Source: Desulfobacteraceae bacterium
Lineage (GTDB): Bacteria > Desulfobacterota > Desulfobacteria > Desulfobacterales > Desulfosarcinaceae
DNA: 64,000 bases
Direction of reading: 5' to 3'
NCBI GenBank assembly: GCA_027068085.1
Contig: JAMOUQ010000029.1
Span: 62,001 to 126,000, forward strand
The notes under the pieces are model-generated. The model saw only the letters and a program-made list of their open reading frames with translations, was not told the DNA's origin and ran no database searches. Position numbers and translations under genes: made by a program. Below are positions 27,995 through 36,142 of the stretch, one piece after another; the first letter of the stretch is position 1, and each line of letters begins with the position of its first letter.

Positions 27995-28780
27995 TCAGGT
28001 TTTGTTGCGGGCCAGAACCAGGTCCCTGAGCCTGTCCCAGACCGCCTGGTTTTCGATGGCGGCGCTTTGCTTTCCGGACGCAAGCGCCTCCAGCAGCTTT
28101 CCTGTTTCCGGGTCGCCGGTGGCCAGGGTCTCTTCGACAAGGGCCAGGTATCCCCTTGCCGGGGCGTAGAGCACCAGAGGCCCGAAACGGTCCGGACCGT
28201 CTGAACGGCCCCAGATGCGGGTATGGTCCGGGACCAGGGAACCGGGGGCCGGTCGCCAGCCCAGCAGTTCGGCCAGCAGTTCAAGGGCTTCGGTAACCCC
28301 TTCGGGGTAGCGGTTTTCAAGAGCCTGGCGACCGTCGTCCACTATTTCGGCCACCCCTTCCGGGGTTACTTCCAGGTCAAGGCCCGCTATCAACTCGTCT
28401 TTCAGTGATTGCACCGTTTCGGCCGACCTGGTGACGACCACGTCCTTGTCGCTCAGGATTTTGATGGCGTTGCGGATACTGACCATCTCCTTGACCGTGG
28501 GGCTTTTGCGCAGGACCACGTCTTCGATGGTGGTGTGGTAACATTTCAGTTCGCCGTCCAGGACGATGATGCGTTTTTTGGCGTCATCATGGTCCAGGTC
28601 CCTGATCCACAGCTCCAGGTCCCGCTCCTGCCGGCGCTGGTAGCCGGCCCAGGCCAGCAGTTTGCGCATGGCCTGACGGTTGACCTTTACCCCGGTATCG
28701 GTCGGCTTGAGGGAGGCCAGGACCTGTAAGGCCAGTTTTTCGATTTGTCTTTTTTTGAGCAGGTTTTCCTTCAGGCTCAT
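27995..28780 (-). CDS. Conserved hypothetical cytoplasmic protein
   Basis: 261 residues from ATG 28780, with GGAGGTGA eight bases upstream. No signal peptide or membrane segment. The first 120 residues are basic and helical (RKLLAWAGYQRRQERDLELW), with the segment IIVLDGELKCYHTTIEDVVL; the C-terminal half is acidic. I do not recognise a domain. It sits 45 bases upstream of the broken hydrolase on the same strand. Confidence 0.75.
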   Translation of the reverse strand: MSLKENLLKKRQIEKLALQVLASLKPTDTGVKVNRQAMRKLLAWAGYQRRQERDLELWIRDLDHDDAKKRIIVLDGELKCYHTTIEDVVLRKSPTVKEMVSIRNAIKILSDKDVVVTRSAETVQSLKDELIAGLDLEVTPEGVAEIVDDGRQALENRYPEGVTEALELLAELLGWRPAPGSLVPDHTRIWGRSDGPDRFGPLVLYAPARGYLALVEETLATGDPETGKLLEALASGKQSAAIENQAVWDRLRDLVLARNKT

Positions 28781-28804
28781 GCTGGTCACCTCCGGTCGGG
28801 TTGT

Positions 28805-28830
28805 GGCGCCGGCCGGTCACCTCCGGCGCC
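28805..28830. other. GC-rich hairpin between divergent genes
   Basis: An eight-base inverted repeat, GGCGCCGG (28805-28812) and CCGGCGCC (28823-28830), separated by ten bases. There is no T tract, so a terminator role is not supported; it may be a protein site or simply structure in the 5' leader of the leftward gene. Confidence 0.4.
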
Positions 28831-28833
28831 GGC

Positions 28834-28862
28834 TTGATACTTTGGCACAGCTAGTGTAAGTT
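28834..28862 (+). promoter_or_regulatory. Weak candidate promoter for gltA
   Basis: TTGATA (28834-28839), a 17-base spacer and TAAGTT (28857-28862) face gltA, whose ATG is about 97 bases downstream. The -10 match is poor. Confidence 0.3.
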
Positions 28863-28958
28863 AGCACTCCATTGGCCTGGAGACAACCCGCTGTTTTGAT
28901 CCGGGGCTGGGCGGACCGCCTGAAACGAAACCAGACACTCCAGTGAAAGGATACGGCC

Positions 28959-30239
28959 ATGGATGACTATGTGGAGCTGAAATATGCCGGCAAGACATAC
29001 CGGCTGCCGGTGATAACCGGCACCGAGGGTGAAAAGGGCATCGATATTTCCAAGCTGCGTTCCGAAACCGGGTTCATAACCCTTGATCCGGGTTACGCCA
29101 ATACCGGCTCGTGCATCAGCAAAATAACTTACATGGACGGCGAGAAGGGGATTCTGCGTTACCGGGGCATCCCGGTGGAGCAGCTGGCTGAAAAATCGAC
29201 CTTCAAGGAGACGGCCTACCTGCTGATAAACGGGAGGCTGCCCACCGCCGGGGAGCTGACCGGTTTTTCAGTGCTGCTCAACGACCATTCCCTGGTCCAC
29301 GAGGACATGAAGATATTTTACCAGCATTTTCCGCGGGCCTCCCATCCCATGGGGATCCTTTCGGCCATGGTGAACGCCCTGCGCAGTTTCTACCCGGCCC
29401 TGGAAAACCTGGAAGAAGAGATCAATATCACCGTCACCCGCCTGCTGGCCAAGATCAGGACCATGGCGGCCATGTCCTACAAGATCTCTCTGGGACACAC
29501 CCCGGTCTATCCCAGGCCGGACCTGGCCTACTGCGAAAATTTTCTCAACATGATGTTTCATACCCCGGTCAGGCCATATGAAATCAAGCAAGAGGTGGTC
29601 CGGGCCCTGGAGGTCTTCTGGATCCTGCACGCCGACCATGAACAGAACTGCTCCACCTCGGCGGTGCGCATGGTGGGAAGCGCCAGAGTCAATCTCTACG
29701 CCGCCATTTCTTCCGGGATGGCCGCCCTCTGGGGCCCCCTGCACGGCGGCGCCAATCAGGCGGTGGTGGAGATGCTGCAGGAGATAGCCGCCGACGGCGG
29801 CAATTACCGCCGGGCCATAGAAAGGGCCAGGGACAGGAAGGACCCTTTCAGGCTGATGGGCTTCGGACACAGGGTCTACAAGACCTACGATCCGCGGGCC
29901 AAGATAATGAAAAAGATGTGCGACCAGCTGCTGGACGCCCTGAATCTGGACGATCCCCTGCTGGATATAGCCAAAGAGCTTGAAGAGGCGGCCCTGCACG
30001 ATGAATATTTCATCGAGCACAACCTGTATCCCAACGTCGATTTTTACAGCGGGATAGTCCTGCGGGCCATCGGTATTCCGACCAACATGTTCACCGTCAT
30101 GTTCGCCATCGGCCGGCTGCCGGGATGGATCGCCCAGTGGAAAGAAAGCATGGACGATCCCATGTGGAAGCTGAGCCGCCCCCGCCAGATCTACATGGGG
30201 CCGGTCGAGACCGACTATGTTCCCATCGACCGGAGGTGA
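28959..30239 (+). CDS. gltA: Citrate synthase
   Basis: 426 residues, the length of the Gram-negative type II enzyme that condenses oxaloacetate and acetyl-CoA. Motifs: the opening GIDISKLRSETGFITLDPGY, ILHADHEQNCSTSAVRMVGS near residue 225, the active-site His in WGPLHGGANQAVVEML near 260, FRLMGFGHRVYKTYDPRA near 305, and the catalytic Asp in PNVDFYSGIVLRAIGI near 360. An AAAGGA ribosome site is upstream. It supplies an oxidative TCA cycle, consistent with a complete-oxidiser lifestyle suggested by the beta-oxidation operon. Confidence 0.96.
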   Translation: MDDYVELKYAGKTYRLPVITGTEGEKGIDISKLRSETGFITLDPGYANTGSCISKITYMDGEKGILRYRGIPVEQLAEKSTFKETAYLLINGRLPTAGELTGFSVLLNDHSLVHEDMKIFYQHFPRASHPMGILSAMVNALRSFYPALENLEEEINITVTRLLAKIRTMAAMSYKISLGHTPVYPRPDLAYCENFLNMMFHTPVRPYEIKQEVVRALEVFWILHADHEQNCSTSAVRMVGSARVNLYAAISSGMAALWGPLHGGANQAVVEMLQEIAADGGNYRRAIERARDRKDPFRLMGFGHRVYKTYDPRAKIMKKMCDQLLDALNLDDPLLDIAKELEEAALHDEYFIEHNLYPNVDFYSGIVLRAIGIPTNMFTVMFAIGRLPGWIAQWKESMDDPMWKLSRPRQIYMGPVETDYVPIDRR

Positions 30240-30251
30240 CGGCCGGCGCGG

Positions 30252-30878
30252 TTACTTGGTCCCGAAAATCTTGTCTCCGGCATCGCCGAGACCGGGCAGG
30301 ATGTAGCCGATGGAGTTGAGTTTTTCGTCGATGGCGGCAACGTAGACCTCCACATCCGGGTGGGTCTGCTCCAGGCGCTTTATCCCCTCCGGGGCGGCCA
30401 CCAGAAAAAGGCCCCGGATCTGGGTGCAGCCTGACTGTTTCAGAAAGTCTACGGTGGCGCACAGGGTGCCGCCGGTTGCCAGCATGGGATCCAGGATCAG
30501 GGCGATCCTTTCGGCCATGTTGCTGGTCATCTTGACGTAATACTTGACCGGTTCCAGGGTTTCTTCGTTGCGGTAAAGGCCGACCACGCTTACCCTGGCC
30601 GAAGGTATCAGGTCCAGCACCCCGTTCATCATCCCCAGGCCGGCCCGCAATATGGGCACCACGGTGATTTTTTTGCCCTTGATTTTCTCCACTTCCACGG
30701 GCCCGGCCCATCCCCGGACCGTGCGGCGTTCTGTCTCCAGGTCCTTGGTGGCCTCGTAAGTAAGCAGGCGGGCGATCTCCGAGGCCAGATCGCGGAAATC
30801 CTTGGTGGAAATGTCGTCCTGACGCATTAGTCCCAGTTTGTGCTTGACCAGGGGATGGTCTACCAGATGTACAGGCAA
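30252..30878 (-). CDS. upp: Uracil phosphoribosyltransferase
   Basis: 208 residues, the usual Upp length. It makes UMP from uracil and PRPP (pyrimidine salvage). Visible: [20 protein letters not shown] at the N-terminus, [19 protein letters not shown], the PRPP-binding loop [19 protein letters not shown] near residue 130, and the C-terminal uracil-binding region [18 protein letters not shown]. It converges on gltA with a 12-base gap. Confidence 0.96.
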   Translation of the reverse strand: MPVHLVDHPLVKHKLGLMRQDDISTKDFRDLASEIARLLTYEATKDLETERRTVRGWAGPVEVEKIKGKKITVVPILRAGLGMMNGVLDLIPSARVSVVGLYRNEETLEPVKYYVKMTSNMAERIALILDPMLATGGTLCATVDFLKQSGCTQIRGLFLVAAPEGIKRLEQTHPDVEVYVAAIDEKLNSIGYILPGLGDAGDKIFGTK

Positions 30879-31058
30879 GTTTTGTTCCTCCCGGAGAAAT
30901 GTTCTGACTGTAACAGCCTAAAATAATAAGGTAAATTGTTCGACAAAAAGACCGGCCGGCCCGAAGATTCCTGCCGGTCCGCCCGACGGCGGCAGCACCG
31001 CGGTTCCGGAGCGGGACCCGGAACCGGACTTTTTACGAAACCATCTCAGGCAGCCGGG

Positions 31059-31358
31059 TCAGAATTCACCCAGTGGCCGCTGAAAAGTAAATTTGGCCGG
31101 TTTCACCATCATATGTTCGAAAGCCTTGTCCGTATTGCCTCCCAGGGCGGAAAAGGGTAGAGATACGATGAAGACGGCCGTGCCGGCTATCAGGGCGACG
31201 ATTCCAAGGGGCCGCACCACCAGGGCGTCGGCCACCATTTTGCCTGCGGTGACCTGGTCGTCCTCATCGGCGGGAGAATCGGCCATGGCGTTGAAAGGCG
31301 CCAGCAGCAGGGTACAGACGATTAAAAGAACAATGGATTGTTTGCCCAGGTTATGCAT
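31059..31358 (-). CDS. Small exported membrane protein, unknown
   Basis: 99 residues from ATG 31358, selected by AAAGGAGGA upstream. A signal peptide (KQSIVLLIVCTLLLAPFNAM, cleaved after ADA-type sequence MAD) precedes a second hydrophobic helix, PLGIVALIAGTAVFIVSLPF, then a basic tail ending FQRPLGEF. The VRPLG-hydrophobic-LPF-ALGGN layout recurs in small uncharacterised proteobacterial proteins. No function can be assigned. Confidence 0.78.
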   Translation of the reverse strand: MHNLGKQSIVLLIVCTLLLAPFNAMADSPADEDDQVTAGKMVADALVVRPLGIVALIAGTAVFIVSLPFSALGGNTDKAFEHMMVKPAKFTFQRPLGEF

Positions 31359-31560
31359 ATAGTCCTCCTTTCGAAGTGCTGTCATCAGACTTGCAGGTGC
31401 GGCCGCCTGCAGATTGCCGGAAGGATTAAACTGTTGCGGGATACCAGTGTAAATTATCCGGCTCCACAGGGCCGAGACTCAACATAGCAGTTTCCCGGGA
31501 TTGTTGCAAATGTTTGATTGTTTTTGAATAAGTGACGTCGTGGTTCAGGATTTGACGGAA

Positions 31561-34017
31561 ATGAAAGACATGGCCCGGAAAGGGTCTTCAAATGATGGGC
31601 CGGCGGTGGAGGTGGCGGTCGACCTGCCCGTCTACCGTACCTACACCTACCTGTATCGCGGGCCGGCGGACGCCGGCGATCCGGCGGGCCGGCGCGTGCT
31701 GGTGCCCTTTGCCTCCCGCAGGGTCACCGGCTACATACTGGGGCCCGCCAGGGACCTGCCGCCGGGACGGCTCAGGCCCGTGGGTGAATTTCTGGACGAC
31801 GGTCCCCTTTTTCCCCCTGCCATGGTTCCCTTTTTCAGGTGGATTGCGGACTATTACCTGTATCCGCCCGGGCTGGTCATCAAGACGGCCCTGCCCGGAG
31901 GCATCAACGTGGCCGAAAAGGCGGTCTATCAGCTTTGTGATGATTGCGGCGGCTGCGGTTCGGCCGCCGGCGCTCCGCAGGCAGAAGCGATTCTGGAAGC
32001 CCTGCGCAAAAGGCCGGCCACCCTGAGGCAGCTTGAAAGACGGCTCGGCCGGACCGGCCTGCAGCCCGGGATAAAGGCCCTTCTGGATAAGGGACTGGTG
32101 GTTCGCAGGATGCGCCTTTGCTCGGCCCGCACCCGTCCGGCCTTCGAGAAGCATGTCAGCCTGGCGGCGGATTTTTCAGAGACCGGCCTGTCCAAAGCCC
32201 GCCGCAAGCTGGCGGCGGTGCTGGCGGCCGACGGCCCCATGTCTTTGCGCCGCCTGAGAGAATTGATTCCCACGGCGCCTTCCCTGGTGCGGTCCATGGC
32301 GGCCGACGGCCAGGTCATTGTTACCCGGCAGCCGGTCTTCCGGGATCCCCTGGGCGAAAAGGTGGAACCGGACCTGCCGCCGGAGCTGACCGCAGAACAG
32401 CAGGCCGCTGTGGACCACATAGCCGGTGCCATGGGAAAGGGTTTTGCGGCCTTCGTTTTGGCCGGGATCACCGGCAGCGGAAAGACGGAGGTCTACCTGC
32501 GCCTGGCCGCCAGGTCCCTGGAGGCCGGCCGGCCGGTCATCGTCCTGGTGCCCGAGATCGGGCTGGTGACCCAGTCCGAGCGCCGCTTCCGGGCCCGTTT
32601 CGGATCACAGGTGGCCCTGCTGCACAGCGGTCTTTCCGCCGGCGAAAGGTACGATCAGTGGCTCAGCCTGATATCGGGCAGGGCCGCCATCGCCATCGGC
32701 GCCAGGTCGGCGGTTTTTGCTCCCTTTGACCGGCCGGGCCTGATCATCGTGGACGAGGAACACGACCTTTCCTACAAGCAGGACAGCGGCCTGCATTACA
32801 ACGGCCGCGACCTGGCCGTGGTGCGGGCCAAGCAGTCCGGAGCCGTGGTGGTGCTGGGATCGGCCACCCCTTCGGTCCAGACCATATACAACGTCCGGCA
32901 GGGCAAGTATCACAGGGTGAACCTGCGCCGGCGCATCGGCGGCCAGGGCCTTGCCCGGATGGAGGTGGTCAACCTGGCGGACTACCGGGGCCGCCGGGGA
33001 CTGTACCGGGTCTTTACCCCGCCCCTGATCCGGGCCCTGCGGGAGACCCTTCAAAAGGGGCAGCAGGCGGTGTTGTTCGTCAACCGGCGCGGATCGGCCG
33101 GCACCCTCATCTGCCAGGTCTGCGGCCAGCCGGTCCTGTGCCGCAACTGCGACGTCTCCCTGACCTGGCACCGCCGCAGCAATGCCTACCGCTGTCATTA
33201 TTGCGGTTTCAGTCAGGCGGCCACAAGTCACTGCGGACATTGCGGGTCCCCGGACATAAAGCGCCTGGGGCTGGGCACCGAAAAGGTCGAGGCCCTGGTC
33301 AGGGAACTTTTCCCCGCGGCAAGGGTGGCCCGGATGGACCGGGACACCACCGCCCGCAAGGGGGCGCTGGTGCGGATTCTGAAAGATGTCCGCAATGGCA
33401 GGGTTGACATCCTGGTGGGCACCCAGATGGTGGCCAAGGGGCACGATTACCCCAACATAACCCTGGTGGGGATAATCTGTGCCGACCTGGCTTTGAACAT
33501 GCCCGATTTCCGGGCCGGCGAAAGGACCTTTCAGCTCCTGGCCCAGGTGGCCGGCCGGGCCGGCCGCGGAAGCGAGCCCGGCCGCGTGATCCTCCAGACG
33601 TACAATCCCGGCCATTTCATAATTGCCGCCGCCTGCCGCCAGGATTTCGAGACTTTCTACCGCCAGGAGCTGGCCCAGCGCCGCGTGCTGGGATACCCTC
33701 CTTTCAGCCGCCTGGTACAGATGAGGATTTCAGGCCGTGACAGGAAACGGACCGTCGCCGTGGCCCGGAAACTGGGACAGACGGCGTTGAGCCTTCAGAA
33801 GGCCGATCCAGGTTACGCGGCCATACAGGTCCTTGGCCCCCTGGAGGCCCCCCTTGCCAGGATAGCCGGCCGCCATCGGTGGCAGCTCCTGTTGAAAGGC
33901 CCGGGCAGCGGCCTGTTGCGGCGTTTTGTCACCGACCTGTGTTTCGATGACAAGGGGCTGAGAACCGCAAAGGATGTCAGCCTCGGCATAGACGTTGATC
34001 CCATGGACATGTTGTGA
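31561..34017 (+). CDS. priA: Primosomal protein N' (replication restart helicase)
   Basis: About 818 residues. PriA recognises stalled forks and reloads the replisome. Order: N-terminal DNA-binding domain (VEVAVDLPVYRTYTYLYRGP), helicase core with Walker A GITGSGKTEVYL near residue 310, DEEH box (IIVDEEHDLSYKQDSG), the zinc-binding insert of paired cysteines near 520-570 (CQVCGQPVLCRNCD, CHYCGF, CGHCGSPDIKRLG), and GTQMVAKGHDYPNITLVGI with an ARG-finger region QVAGRAGRGSEPG. The start is uncertain: GTG 31540, ATG 31561 and ATG 31570 are all possible and none has a clear ribosome site. Confidence 0.93.
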   Translation: MKDMARKGSSNDGPAVEVAVDLPVYRTYTYLYRGPADAGDPAGRRVLVPFASRRVTGYILGPARDLPPGRLRPVGEFLDDGPLFPPAMVPFFRWIADYYLYPPGLVIKTALPGGINVAEKAVYQLCDDCGGCGSAAGAPQAEAILEALRKRPATLRQLERRLGRTGLQPGIKALLDKGLVVRRMRLCSARTRPAFEKHVSLAADFSETGLSKARRKLAAVLAADGPMSLRRLRELIPTAPSLVRSMAADGQVIVTRQPVFRDPLGEKVEPDLPPELTAEQQAAVDHIAGAMGKGFAAFVLAGITGSGKTEVYLRLAARSLEAGRPVIVLVPEIGLVTQSERRFRARFGSQVALLHSGLSAGERYDQWLSLISGRAAIAIGARSAVFAPFDRPGLIIVDEEHDLSYKQDSGLHYNGRDLAVVRAKQSGAVVVLGSATPSVQTIYNVRQGKYHRVNLRRRIGGQGLARMEVVNLADYRGRRGLYRVFTPPLIRALRETLQKGQQAVLFVNRRGSAGTLICQVCGQPVLCRNCDVSLTWHRRSNAYRCHYCGFSQAATSHCGHCGSPDIKRLGLGTEKVEALVRELFPAARVARMDRDTTARKGALVRILKDVRNGRVDILVGTQMVAKGHDYPNITLVGIICADLALNMPDFRAGERTFQLLAQVAGRAGRGSEPGRVILQTYNPGHFIIAAACRQDFETFYRQELAQRRVLGYPPFSRLVQMRISGRDRKRTVAVARKLGQTALSLQKADPGYAAIQVLGPLEAPLARIAGRHRWQLLLKGPGSGLLRRFVTDLCFDDKGLRTAKDVSLGIDVDPMDML

Positions 34018-34114
34018 GCGCCTCGCAAGGAACCCTATGCGTTGCCGCCGGTTGCCCTGCGTATCGGGCCGGCTCCAGAAGCGCTCAATTAAGGAAACGG
34101 CAAGGAGGTTGGCG

Positions 34115-34609
34115 ATGTTGATAGCCGTGATGAGTGACAGCCACGATCATCTTGAAAACCTGACGGCGGCCATCGGGCTGGCCCTTGAAAACGGGGCCGG
34201 GATGATCATCCACTGCGGGGATTTCGTGGCCCCCTTTTCGCTGAGGGCCCTGAATGAGGCCGGGGTGCCGGTCCACGGTGTCTTCGGCAACAACGACGGG
34301 GACCAGTACCTGCTGACCAGGCTGGCCATGTCAGAGCTGGAAAGAATAGACCTTCACGGGCAGGTGGGGGTGCTGGAGGCGCAAGACCGCAGGATCGCCT
34401 TTACCCATCTGCCGCTCGTGGGCCGGGGCCTTGCCGCCACAGGTGATTACGATCTGGTCTGTTTCGGACACAGCCACAACCATTTTGCCGAAACGATCGG
34501 CGGCACCCTGCTGCTCAATCCCGGCGAGATCATGGGCAAGGACGAACAGGCCGGGTTTTGTATTTACGATACTGAAAACGGCCGGTTCCGCCGGATAACT
34601 CTGGGATGA
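34115..34609 (+). CDS. YfcE/MJ0936-type metallophosphodiesterase
   Basis: 164 residues from ATG 34115, with AAGGAGG seven bases upstream. Calcineurin-like phosphoesterase motifs are complete: SDSHDHLENL near residue 8, IIHCGDFV near 33, GNNDGD near 60, THLPLVGRG (GHxx-like) and FGHSHNHF near 115. It acts in the cytoplasm on an unknown phosphodiester. It begins 97 bases after priA and is followed 96 bases later by the DUF1573 gene. Confidence 0.9.
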   Translation: MLIAVMSDSHDHLENLTAAIGLALENGAGMIIHCGDFVAPFSLRALNEAGVPVHGVFGNNDGDQYLLTRLAMSELERIDLHGQVGVLEAQDRRIAFTHLPLVGRGLAATGDYDLVCFGHSHNHFAETIGGTLLLNPGEIMGKDEQAGFCIYDTENGRFRRITLG

Positions 34610-34705
34610 TTTTCCGGGCGGCCATCAGTGCTTGACACGGATCGGCTCCAGGACCTAAAGTGCTGGCCGGTTGGCTTGACAATCAAAAGCAGCGAGGAAA
34701 TGGTC

Positions 34706-35494
34706 ATGCGGAAAATTCTGGTTACGGTTTTTTGTATATTGACTCTGGTGGCAGCCCGGGGTGTCGTGGCGGCGGCAGACTCCGGGGCCGGTAAGGCATC
34801 TGCCGCCAGTTCACCGGAGAAACCTTTTGCCGACGGGCCGGCAGTTTACTTTCCCAGCACTTCCTACAATTTTGCGACAGTCCTGGAAGGTGAGAAGATC
34901 GAGCATGTCTTCGTGGTGGAAAACCGCGGCAAGGCTCCCCTGCGGATCGGCCGCGTCCGGCCCGACTGAGGCTGTTCGGTGGCCTCCTTTCCGGAGGTCG
35001 TCCCGGCCGGCGGCCGGGCTGAAATCAAGGTGGTGGTCAAAACCAAGGGCTATGGCGGCCGCAACCTGCACAAACGTTTCGTGGTCCACACCAATGACAG
35101 GAAACACCCCAAGACCATCCTCATGGTCAGGGGCCATGTGAAGGCTTTTGCCAAGCTGGAGCCCCGTTACCTGCGAATCGTCGGCCAGCCCGGCCAGAAG
35201 CTCGAGGCTGCGGCCAAGCTCTGGCCCCTGAAGGAATTCCCCTTCAAGGTGACCTCGGTGGAGGCCAAGTCCGGCAAGGACATCAAGGTGAACATCGAGC
35301 CTTTAGTGGAAAACGGACGCAGGGGATACCTGGTGAAAGTCGAGCTTACCAGGAAGGTAAAGGGCGGTTTCAGGGACACGGTCCTGATTCATACCGACAG
35401 CAAACAGAAGCCTGTCATCCGGCTGCAGGTCTTCGGTTATCTCAAGGAGGCCCCGAAAGGCAATGCCGCCTCCGGGCCGTCCAAGACCAAATGA
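34706..35494 (+). CDS. DUF1573 exported protein, predicted selenoprotein (UGA at codon 88)
   Basis: 262 residues if the TGA at 34967-34969 is read as selenocysteine. ATG 34706 is eight bases after GAGG. A signal peptide (KILVTVFCILTLVAARGVVA) precedes a DUF1573 immunoglobulin-like domain: FPSTSYNFATVLEGEKIEHV, VVENRGKAPLRIGRVRPD, then UGA, then GCSVASFPEVVPAGG. In homologues this point reads PDCGCT, so UGA replaces the first Cys of CGC. Frame and homology continue unbroken for 175 codons. Sec88 with Cys90 would form a U-x-C redox pair. A stem-loop lies 18 bases after the UGA. Stop overlaps the HAD gene (ATGA). DUF1573 function is unknown. Confidence 0.8.
34978..35002 (+). promoter_or_regulatory. 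Candidate SECIS stem-loop of the DUF1573 gene
   Basis: Ten base pairs including three G-U wobbles (34978-34987 with 34993-35002) close the five-base loop TTTCC. The loop starts 18 bases after the UGA, inside the usual bacterial window of about 16-37. The loop lacks the G normally found among its first two bases, a weakness. Confidence 0.55.
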
Positions 35495-36135
35495 CACCCG
35501 ACAAGCTCCGCATAGTGGCCTTCGACTGCGACGGGGTCATGTTCGATTCCCGGCAGGCCAACCGGGCTTTCTACAATGCGATCCTGGAGCATCTGGGGCT
35601 TGCCCCCCTGCGGTCCCGCCAGATGGAAAAGGTCCAGATGCTGACGGTGGACCAGGCCCTGGCGTACCTGATCGACGATCCTGATGCCCTGCGGGAGGCG
35701 GTCCGTTACAAGGCCCGCCTGGACTACCTGGAGTTTGTTTCCCTGCTTGAAATCGAACCGTACCTGAAGCCTTTGCTGGCGGCCCTGCGGCCGGCCTACA
35801 GAACCGCCGTGGCCACCAACCGCACAAACACCATGGAGGCCGTCCTGCGGCGATACGGACTGGAGGATTGTTTCGACCTGGTGGTAACCGCCTGGGACGT
35901 GGAGAAACCAAAACCCCATCCGGAGGCCCTGGAAAAGATACTGGCCGCCTTCGGCTGCCGGCCCGATCAAATGTTGTTCGTGGGCGACTCCGGGGTTGAC
36001 CAGGAAGCGGCCCGGGCCGCCGGGGTATGGTTCGCGGCCTATCGCAACCAGGCCCTGGAGGCCCATGTTCATCTGTCCGGACTGGACCAGGTGGCCGACA
36101 TGCTGGGGCTCTGTCTGGATACCGGATCCGCCTGA
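35491..36135 (+). CDS. HAD-family phosphatase (phosphoglycolate phosphatase-like)
   Basis: 214 residues. The four HAD motifs are visible: FDCDGVMFDS (nucleophile Asp near residue 10), ATNRTNT near 108, KPKPHPEALEKIL near 134, and VGDSGVDQEAARAAG near 155. An alpha-helical cap lies between motifs I and II. It dephosphorylates a small cytoplasmic metabolite that cannot be named. Its ATG overlaps the DUF1573 stop, so it is translated from the same message. Confidence 0.88.
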   Translation: MTPDKLRIVAFDCDGVMFDSRQANRAFYNAILEHLGLAPLRSRQMEKVQMLTVDQALAYLIDDPDALREAVRYKARLDYLEFVSLLEIEPYLKPLLAALRPAYRTAVATNRTNTMEAVLRRYGLEDCFDLVVTAWDVEKPKPHPEALEKILAAFGCRPDQMLFVGDSGVDQEAARAAGVWFAAYRNQALEAHVHLSGLDQVADMLGLCLDTGSA

Positions 36136-36142
36136 GCCGTTC

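Noticed and set aside
35002..35018. CCCGGCC-GGC-GGCCGGG hairpin as the SECIS of the DUF1573 gene
   Set aside because: Its loop lies about 40 bases after the UGA, beyond the usual bacterial limit of about 37; the nearer stem-loop fits better.
34706..35494. DUF1573 gene as a pseudogene or as two separate genes split at 34969
   Set aside because: The frame is unchanged, homology continues directly after the UGA, the replaced residue is a conserved Cys, and a second gene in the window shows the same pattern.
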